This document shows, one piece after another, positions 58,242-64,000 of a stretch of DNA of 64,000 bases. The stretch lies in the NCBI GenBank assembly GCA_902618485.1, contig CACNAR010000005.1, positions 61,996 through 125,995 of the forward strand, read 5' to 3'. The notes under the pieces were generated by a model, which ran no database searches, was not told the DNA's origin, and was given only the letters and a program-made list of their open reading frames with translations. Positions within the stretch are counted from its first letter, which is position 1. Each line of letters begins with the position of its first letter. Position numbers and translations under genes: made by a program. The stretch is from an uncultured Pelagibacteraceae bacterium (lineage in GTDB: Bacteria; Pseudomonadota; Alphaproteobacteria; Pelagibacterales; Pelagibacteraceae).

Positions 58242-59678
58242 ATGGATAAAATAGTAATTTACGATACAGAAACAACTAATAGTACAATTTGGGGTTCAAT
58301 AATTGAGGTTGGAGCAGTCGTAGTTGATAAAAATTTAAAAGAAATTGGAAAACTTAACATTAGAGGCAGAATGCCAGAAGGAGAGGTACCAAGTGCAAAG
58401 GCATTACTCGTTAATTCAACAAGTATTGATCTACTAACTAAAGGCAATTATTCACATTATGAATTTTTAGGTGCAGTAGAAAACTTTTTTTCAAAGGCTG
58501 GTCCTGCAATGTTTATGGGTTGGTCAAACCTAAATTTTGATAGGAGGATGTTTCATTTTAATTTCTTTAAAGGGAATAGATATCCTTATCTTACTCACTC
58601 TTCACCAAATCAAGAACATGATGGTTTGCATATAGCAAGGGCAGCACAAACTTTAAACCCAGAAACCTTGAAAACAGAATTGACTGAAGCTGGAAACCCA
58701 AGTTTAGCCTTAGAAGCATTAGCTAGAATGCAAGGATTTGATACATCTCAACAACACACGGCTTTTCACGATGCGTATACCTCACTAAAAGTACTTAGAA
58801 TCATAAGAGATAAACATAAAGATAATTGGGATACTTTTCTAAAAACTTCAACAAAGACAAGTGTGGAGACATTACTTACAAATGAGGGTATATATTCAAT
58901 CTTTGAAAATGTTAAGGGTAGAAATATGATGTACCTTGCTTGTACCTTACACCCTAAGCATTGCTTTCATCCTTCATATGCATCATGGGGATATCTTTGG
59001 GATCTAAGAAGAGATCCCGAACCATTTTTAGATTTATCAGTCAATCAATTGAGAGATATTTTGAAAAAATTTAGTCCTAAAGCACTTAGGGTTTTAAAAA
59101 CAAATAAAGCTCCAGTGGTGTTGAATAAAGAATATGCGTTAAAACAAAAGCCTTATTCAGATTTAGATTTAGCCACAATTCAAAAAAGAGCTAAACTTGT
59201 TATGGAAAATGAAAATTTCTGCAAAAATATTCAGATTATTCACAGAGAAGCAGCCGAAGAAAAAGCACAAACCAAGACTCAAGAAGACCTATTACCAGAA
59301 GAAACTTTGTACGAAAAATTTATTCCAAATAAAGATACTGCATTATTTAAAACATGGCACGGTTCTTCATGGGAGGATAAGTTGAGACTGCTTGATAAGT
59401 TTGAAGACAAAAGATGTAGTTGGTTCGGTCAAAAAATAATTTATCAAGAAGCACCCCAAATTTTACCACCTGACTTGTACAAAAATATTAAAAGTGAAAT
59501 TGCCAGAAGAATTTTAAGTAAAAATAAGGAAAAATGGCAAACAATTAATATGGCATATACTGAAATTGATTATCTAAGAGATCAAGCATCAAATAGAGAT
59601 GATGAGGTTGAATTAAAAAAATTGGATGAAATTAACCAATTTATTATGTCAATTGAAAAGAAATATGAATTTACATAG
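58242..59678 (+). CDS. sbcB: exodeoxyribonuclease I
   Basis: 3'-5' single-strand DNA exonuclease of the DEDD superfamily; 478 residues. Exo motif 1 is YDTETTNS, motif 2 includes GWSNLNFDRRMFHF, and motif 3 is HTAFHDAYTSLKVL. The ExoI-specific C-terminal part follows (SH3-like and helical regions). It removes 3' overhangs in recombination and repair. The gene is 8 bases after the MGME1-like gene. Thioredoxin follows after 34 bases. Confidence 0.9.
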   Translation: MDKIVIYDTETTNSTIWGSIIEVGAVVVDKNLKEIGKLNIRGRMPEGEVPSAKALLVNSTSIDLLTKGNYSHYEFLGAVENFFSKAGPAMFMGWSNLNFDRRMFHFNFFKGNRYPYLTHSSPNQEHDGLHIARAAQTLNPETLKTELTEAGNPSLALEALARMQGFDTSQQHTAFHDAYTSLKVLRIIRDKHKDNWDTFLKTSTKTSVETLLTNEGIYSIFENVKGRNMMYLACTLHPKHCFHPSYASWGYLWDLRRDPEPFLDLSVNQLRDILKKFSPKALRVLKTNKAPVVLNKEYALKQKPYSDLDLATIQKRAKLVMENENFCKNIQIIHREAAEEKAQTKTQEDLLPEETLYEKFIPNKDTALFKTWHGSSWEDKLRLLDKFEDKRCSWFGQKIIYQEAPQILPPDLYKNIKSEIARRILSKNKEKWQTINMAYTEIDYLRDQASNRDDEVELKKLDEINQFIMSIEKKYEFT

Positions 59679-59712
59679 TTGACTTTATTATTATTATTAA
59701 TAAACCCGTATT

Positions 59713-60030
59713 ATGCTTAATGATTTTAAAGATGAAGATTTTGAAAGTAAAATTAAAAGTGAGGACGTATCTGTAATCCAATTTTCAGCTGCTTGGTGTG
59801 GTCCTTGTAAGACATTGAAACCAATAATGGATAAGTTAGCTGTTGAGTACAAAGATAAAGCTGGTTTTTATTATGCTGATATTGAAGATGGAGGCATAAA
59901 CACAGGAAGTGCTGCAGGAATAAGAGGTGTCCCAACTGTTATAATTTACAAAAAAGGTGTTGAGGTTGATAGAAAAGTTGGTGGAGTTCCAGAAAGTAAT
60001 ATGAAAGAATTTTTGGAAAAAAATATTTAG
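59713..60030 (+). CDS. trxA: thioredoxin
   Basis: 105-residue thioredoxin with the active site WCGPC (SAAWCGPCKTLKP) and the cis-Pro segment GVPTVIIYKKG. It reduces protein disulphides in the cytosol. It converges on folC with a 4-base overlap, and the trpB-trpA-accD-folC-trxA neighbourhood is common in alphaproteobacteria, though here trxA is on the opposite strand. Confidence 0.94.
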   Translation: MLNDFKDEDFESKIKSEDVSVIQFSAAWCGPCKTLKPIMDKLAVEYKDKAGFYYADIEDGGINTGSAAGIRGVPTVIIYKKGVEVDRKVGGVPESNMKEFLEKNI

Positions 60031-61295
60031 TTAATTTTTAAAAATTCACCACTTAAATATAATGAACCAGTAATTAGAAGCAAATCGTTTTCTTTAAATT
60101 TTATCGATTGAATAGCTTTTTGAATACTTTCTTTATAAATAACATTAGGTATATTCTTAAACTTTTCTTTTAATTCTTTTCCACTTATCGCATTAGGTTG
60201 ATTTGGTATATCAACTGTTGTTAAAGATGAAATATTTTTAAAATAACTTATGTATTCTTCGTGATTTTTATTAGCCATCATCCCTATAATAACATGCTTG
60301 TTACAGTCTAAAGTCTGAAGATATTCATTAATAACTTTTGCTCCACCAGGATTATGAGAAGAGTCAAGAATCAGTCTATTATTTTTTACTAAGTTTTTAA
60401 GTTTACCAGATTTAATTTCCTCGAGTCTAGCAATATTGGATGCTTTTTGAACTCCATCAATTATATGTTGGTCCTTAATTTTTATATCTTCTAAAATTCT
60501 TAATGTTGCAATTGCTGTAGCAGCATTCTCAAGTTGAAAGTGTCCATTTAAGCTGGGTTTTGGAATTTTTAAACCACCATATTTATCCTCATAATAAAAG
60601 AAATTATTTTCTTTTAAAACAAAATTGTAATTTTCATTAAAAAAATATTTATTTGCACTATTATCAGATATATTTTTTTTTATACATTCTACAATTTCAT
60701 TAGAATTTTGTTTAGCAACTACTATATTTGAATTTAGTAAAGAGGAGGTTTTTTCAAAAATTATTCTTTCTATAGTTCTGTCATTTTCTGGCAGCCAGTC
60801 TAAATGATCCTCACTACATGAGGTAACTATATTACAAAGATTTTTTTTTAAAATATTTACAGCGTCTCCTCTTCCAAATAGGCCAAATTCTGCAATCACT
60901 AGATTTTCTTCATACATTTTGCATCCATAAAAAAATGCAGCCGTAAGAGCTTCAAAATATGTTAAAGGTTTATTATTGTTTACTTCCTCAATCTTAGATA
61001 ATAAATCTGATAAATCATTATCGTTAATCATTTTGTCATTATAAACAAATCTTTCATTTATACTCTTTACATGAGGAGAGGTATATACATTACATTTAAT
61101 ATTTGCTTCTCTGAGTATAGATCTTAAAAAAGAAATTGTACTACCTTTCCCATTAGTTCCACAGACCTGTATACATTTTATTTCATCTTGCGGGTTTCCC
61201 AATTTTTTGCAAAGATTTTTTACTCGATCTAAGCTAAGATCAATTTCTTTAGGATGCAGCTTTTGTAAGCGGTTGAGAATTCTCTGAAGTTTCAT
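60027..61295 (-). CDS. folC: folylpolyglutamate synthase/dihydrofolate synthase
   Basis: Adds glutamate to dihydropteroate and folates; 422 residues of the Mur-ligase type. The ATP loop is VCGTNGKGSTISFL, and the family features SPHVKSINERF, LAEFGLFGRGDAVN-type central residues and LILDSSHNPGGAKV are seen. The N-terminus (LQKLHPKEIDLSLDRV) is the conserved family start, so the long 47-base overlap with the upstream accD is real rather than an artefact of start choice. Confidence 0.92.
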   Translation of the reverse strand: MKLQRILNRLQKLHPKEIDLSLDRVKNLCKKLGNPQDEIKCIQVCGTNGKGSTISFLRSILREANIKCNVYTSPHVKSINERFVYNDKMINDNDLSDLLSKIEEVNNNKPLTYFEALTAAFFYGCKMYEENLVIAEFGLFGRGDAVNILKKNLCNIVTSCSEDHLDWLPENDRTIERIIFEKTSSLLNSNIVVAKQNSNEIVECIKKNISDNSANKYFFNENYNFVLKENNFFYYEDKYGGLKIPKPSLNGHFQLENAATAIATLRILEDIKIKDQHIIDGVQKASNIARLEEIKSGKLKNLVKNNRLILDSSHNPGGAKVINEYLQTLDCNKHVIIGMMANKNHEEYISYFKNISSLTTVDIPNQPNAISGKELKEKFKNIPNVIYKESIQKAIQSIKFKENDLLLITGSLYLSGEFLKIN

Positions 61296-62184
61296 TTTCT
61301 TCAGAATTTATAGCAGAATTTTTCTTTAACAATATTGATAATAAAGTTCCAATTTTTTCAGATAGATCTTTTCTATCAACAATCAAGTCTACAAATCCAG
61401 TTTTCTCAACATATTCACTTTTTTGAAAACCTTCAGGTAATTCCTCTTTGACTGTTCCCTGAATTACCCTTGCGCCCGCAAATGCAATTAAAGCACCTGG
61501 TTCTGCTATATGAATATCACCTAACATAGCGTACGATGCGGTAATGCCACCCGCTGTTGGATCAGTAATACAAACGATGTAAGGGAGATTGTTTTTTTTT
61601 AATTCATTAATCGCTAAAGTTGTTCTTGTCATTTGGGACAAAGAAATTAAACTTTCCATCATTCTCATTCCTCCACCAGCGCTAACACATAAAAAGGGTG
61701 TTTTATTTTCAATTGCATGCTGAATACCATATAAAAAAGCCTCACCCTCAGCGGCAGCCATTGATGCTCCTAAAAAATCAAAGTCAGATGCAACAGCTGT
61801 AATTTTGATATCATTGATTGTTCCACATACGACCATCATTCCACAATCCATACCTGTTTTTTTTCTAGCACTCTTTAATCTATCTTTATAAGATTTCGAG
61901 TCAGTCCAGTTCAAAGGATCATCTTTGGGAATTGGGGTTTTAAAAATTTCATAATTCTTTTCACCAAAAAGAATATCAAACCTTTGTTTCGGCGTAATTC
62001 TATGATGTTTATTGCATTCAGGTTCGGGACATACCCATAAGTTTTTCTTAAGATCTTTTTTTAAGATAGGACCTTTACAACATGAAGTCCAGTCACTATT
62101 AGCTATATCCTCTTTCGTAGCTCTTTTGTGAATAGCAGTCTTAATTTTTTCACCTGCCTTAATTATTTTGGTAATCCAGTTCAT
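61249..62184 (-). CDS. accD: acetyl-CoA carboxylase carboxyltransferase subunit beta
   Basis: Beta subunit of the carboxyltransferase that makes malonyl-CoA for fatty-acid synthesis; 311 residues. The carboxyltransferase domain shows DFDFLGASMAAAEGE, SAGGGMRMMESLISL, TDPTAGGITASYAMLGD and AFAGARVIQGTV. The N-terminal zinc ribbon is abnormal: Cys35-Cys36 adjacent (CC) and Cys52-x4-Cys57, versus the usual CxxC...CxxC. The spacing of 15 between the middle pair is kept. It overlaps trpA by 4 bases and folC by 47. Confidence 0.93.
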   Translation of the reverse strand: MNWITKIIKAGEKIKTAIHKRATKEDIANSDWTSCCKGPILKKDLKKNLWVCPEPECNKHHRITPKQRFDILFGEKNYEIFKTPIPKDDPLNWTDSKSYKDRLKSARKKTGMDCGMMVVCGTINDIKITAVASDFDFLGASMAAAEGEAFLYGIQHAIENKTPFLCVSAGGGMRMMESLISLSQMTRTTLAINELKKNNLPYIVCITDPTAGGITASYAMLGDIHIAEPGALIAFAGARVIQGTVKEELPEGFQKSEYVEKTGFVDLIVDRKDLSEKIGTLLSILLKKNSAINSEENETSENSQPLTKAAS

Positions 62185-62981
62185 AAAATTTTATTTTTAA
62201 GCTTTTTCACTAAATTAGCAACATTTGTGACAGGATTTTGGCTTTTTTGAATTGAAACAGAAATTTCCTTACAAATTGCACTTCCTACAACTAATCCATC
62301 GGCTTTTTTTAAGGATTTTATTGATTTTTCTGTAATCCCAAAACCTATCACAACATTTTTTTTTGGATTTATTTTTTTAATTTTAAAGTAATTTGTCATA
62401 ATCCTTTTAGGAGATACTTTTAATTTACCACCCGTAGTAGATAGCATTGATATGAAATAGTTCATGGGATGAGAATCTTTAATTATTTTGTTAAGTCTTT
62501 TCTCTGAAGTGGTAGGTGATAAAAGTTGAATTAGATAAACAGATTTCTTTATACATTTTTTTGAAAAAGATTTATTTTCTGGCCAAGGCAAATCTACAAT
62601 TATTAAGCCATTAACTCCTACTTCTTTACATTTTTCTAAAAATTTTTTTTCTCCATACTGAAATATCATATTATAGTAACCCATTAAAATAATAGGTTTT
62701 GAATTTTTATTTTTCTTATATTTTTTTACTATCCAAAAAATATCTTTTATCTTAATTCCATTTTTTATGGCTCTGTATGCGCTAGTTTGTATTTGACTAC
62801 CATCCGCAACTGGTGTGTTATGTGGAATTCCTAATTCTAAGATATCTGAATATTTTGATATCCTATTTAGTATTACTAAAGACTGACTTTTTGAACTATC
62901 ACCTGCCACAGTATAAGTTAAAAGAGCAGGTCTATTTTCGTTTTTAGCTTTTATAAATGCAAGATCAATCGGGTTAAGCAT
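62181..62981 (-). CDS. trpA: tryptophan synthase alpha chain, divergent
   Basis: Cleaves indole-3-glycerol phosphate to indole; 266 residues from ATG 62981, with a GGAAGA ribosome site upstream. A TTG at 62993 is less likely. The TIM barrel keeps the catalytic Glu49 and Asp60 equivalents in ILELGIPHNTPVADG. However, the usual PFSDPLADG is altered, so Asp56, which in Salmonella contacts beta-subunit Lys167, is Thr. Loop 6 and the phosphate site (LSTTGGK, VIGFGITEKS) are recognisable. It overlaps trpB by 8 bases and accD by 4. The change matches loss of the partner residue in TrpB. Confidence 0.82.
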   Translation of the reverse strand: MLNPIDLAFIKAKNENRPALLTYTVAGDSSKSQSLVILNRISKYSDILELGIPHNTPVADGSQIQTSAYRAIKNGIKIKDIFWIVKKYKKNKNSKPIILMGYYNMIFQYGEKKFLEKCKEVGVNGLIIVDLPWPENKSFSKKCIKKSVYLIQLLSPTTSEKRLNKIIKDSHPMNYFISMLSTTGGKLKVSPKRIMTNYFKIKKINPKKNVVIGFGITEKSIKSLKKADGLVVGSAICKEISVSIQKSQNPVTNVANLVKKLKNKIL

Positions 62982-64000
62982 ATTTTCTTCCAAGTCTATT
63001 TCTTAAAATTTTTTTATCTTTATAAGCGTCACCACAACTATTAACTACGACAACTGTATTCTTGCTCATTTTTTTTGCCTCTTTTATTGCAACAGAAAAG
63101 GCATGACTTGGTTCTAAAGATGGCCTCAATTTTTCATATTTAGTTACAAGCTTATAAGCCTTTAATGCTTCCTCATCACTGGCAGCTGTATATCTTGCTC
63201 TTTTAGTATCTTTAAGAAAACAATGAAGAGGAGAAATTCCTGGATAATCAAGTCCAGCAGAAATAGACTCTGTCTCTTCTATTTGTCCGTCTGAATTCTG
63301 ATTAACGTATTGTGCTGCCCCGTGTAGAATTCCAATTTTTGAACCATAAGTAAGAGGTGCAGCATGCCTCTTACTTTTTGCAGGCCCACCAGCCTCAACT
63401 CCGATAAATTCACATTGTTTTTTGTCATAATCCATAAATTCATTCCAAAAACCAAAACTTGAACTACCACCTCCAACACAATTATAAAGTTTAAGTTTTT
63501 TTGGAATAGAACCAAATTCGTCGATTAATTGGACTTTTAATTCCCTGGATATTTGACTTGTACTCCATCCACAGATACGAACAAAAACAGCTGGACCTAC
63601 AGTGCTTCCAACACACATAGCCGTAGTGTCACAATTAGCAACCCAAAAACGCATACACTCAGAAACAGCATCAACTAGAGTTTGACTTCCTGAATAAACA
63701 GGTATGACTTCAGCACCATTTTTTTTCATAGCTTTGACATTTGGTTGTTGTCTTTCAATATCTTTTGCTCCCATAAAAATTTTGCATTTTAGGCCGAATT
63801 TTTTTGCTGCCATACTCAACATTTTACCCGCATATCCAGCACCAGTGTCACCACATATAATTTTTTTACCAGAGCGTTTTGCCAACAAACAATGAACTGT
63901 GGCGTTATAGATTTTATGTGCGCCACCATTTGCATCTGATACAACCTTGGACCAGATTTGGGCCCCTCCCACATGTTTTGTTAAATTTTCCAATTTTATA
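62974..64000 (-). CDS. trpB: tryptophan synthase beta chain-like protein, divergent, 5' truncated by window end
   Basis: PLP enzyme that joins indole and serine; about 342 C-terminal residues are seen and the N-terminus lies beyond the window. The PLP Lys is in GGAHKIYN, and GGGSSS and AGLDYPGISP are typical. Relative to Salmonella TrpB, several key residues differ: Glu109 to Asp (GDTGAG), Gln114-His115 to Tyr-Ala, Lys167 to Val (TLVDA), His195-Pro196 to Ala-Val, Ser377 to Cys and Arg379 to Asp (VNSCGDAYKD). Arg141 and Asp305 are kept. It is adjacent to trpA. The numbers are by ungapped alignment from memory. Confidence 0.8.
   Translation of the reverse strand, partial: IKLENLTKHVGGAQIWSKVVSDANGGAHKIYNATVHCLLAKRSGKKIICGDTGAGYAGKMLSMAAKKFGLKCKIFMGAKDIERQQPNVKAMKKNGAEVIPVYSGSQTLVDAVSECMRFWVANCDTTAMCVGSTVGPAVFVRICGWSTSQISRELKVQLIDEFGSIPKKLKLYNCVGGGSSSFGFWNEFMDYDKKQCEFIGVEAGGPAKSKRHAAPLTYGSKIGILHGAAQYVNQNSDGQIEETESISAGLDYPGISPLHCFLKDTKRARYTAASDEEALKAYKLVTKYEKLRPSLEPSHAFSVAIKEAKKMSKNTVVVVNSCGDAYKDKKILRNRLGRKYA

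Overview
The window is a densely packed, AT-rich stretch of an alphaproteobacterial chromosome. It most resembles the SAR11/Pelagibacterales type: free-living, marine, streamlined. The evidence is very short or negative intergenic distances, A/T-biased codons and Lys/Asn/Ile-rich proteins. Typical alphaproteobacterial neighbourhoods are also present: murA-DUF2948-hisD-infA, cobS-cobT-DnaJ-bolA next to aroB-aroK, trpB-trpA-accD-folC-trxA, RegB-type kinase, and a tRNA-His with A73 and no G-1. The assignment is from gene content and style only; no 16S rRNA is in the window.

Layout. 1-6.9 kb: end of a thiolase, a pyruvate dehydrogenase pair in which E1 carries its own lipoyl domain, an EamA transporter, and uppP. 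7-13 kb: glutamate synthase gltD-gltB behind an inverted repeat. 13-23.3 kb: an alpha/beta hydrolase and a glycosyltransferase, then a translation block (thrS, infC, rpmI, rplT, pheS, pheT, lepA). 23.3-27.1 kb: a very AT-rich surface-carbohydrate cassette (GT17, SGNH, HAD-nucleotidyltransferase fusion, mini-GDPD) ending at tRNA-Ser. 27.3-34.2 kb: gyrB, regB, then cobS/cobT/J-protein and bolA. 34.2-40 kb: aroB/aroK, a small membrane protein, an orphan secreted protein, def-fmt-truA. 40-47.4 kb (minus strand): rpmH-rnpA-yidD-yidC-argB-HAD-dapD-dapE-HDAC-SET. 47.5-52.8 kb: VTT membrane protein, tRNA-Thr, two small basic proteins, dcd, murA, DUF2948, hisD, infA, tRNA-Phe, cold-shock gene. 52.8-56.3 kb: a small ORF with a terminator-like hairpin, tRNA-His fused tightly to hisS-hisZ-hisG. 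56.3-60 kb: rmuC, an MGME1-like nuclease, exonuclease I, thioredoxin. 60-64 kb (minus strand): folC, accD, trpA, trpB (cut by the window end).

Working together: amino-acid biosynthesis (glutamate, histidine, lysine, arginine, aromatic, tryptophan), translation, envelope and DNA-end processing. The most unusual points are (i) a TrpA/TrpB pair that has lost several canonical catalytic and inter-subunit residues on both sides; (ii) a bacterial protein with the sequence layout of the mitochondrial exonuclease MGME1 beside rmuC and exonuclease I; (iii) tRNA-His only four bases upstream of the hisS start codon; (iv) a tRNA-Phe with a paired change at tertiary positions 18 and 55; (v) an adjacent HDAC-family and SET-domain gene pair; and (vi) small genes of 33-59 codons. 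No phage, insertion sequence, CRISPR array or rRNA was seen. No stretch above 300 bases lacks a gene. The longest gaps are 702-909 and 6873-7054, plus the partly filled 52803-53074. All functional statements are from motif reading; no database search was possible.
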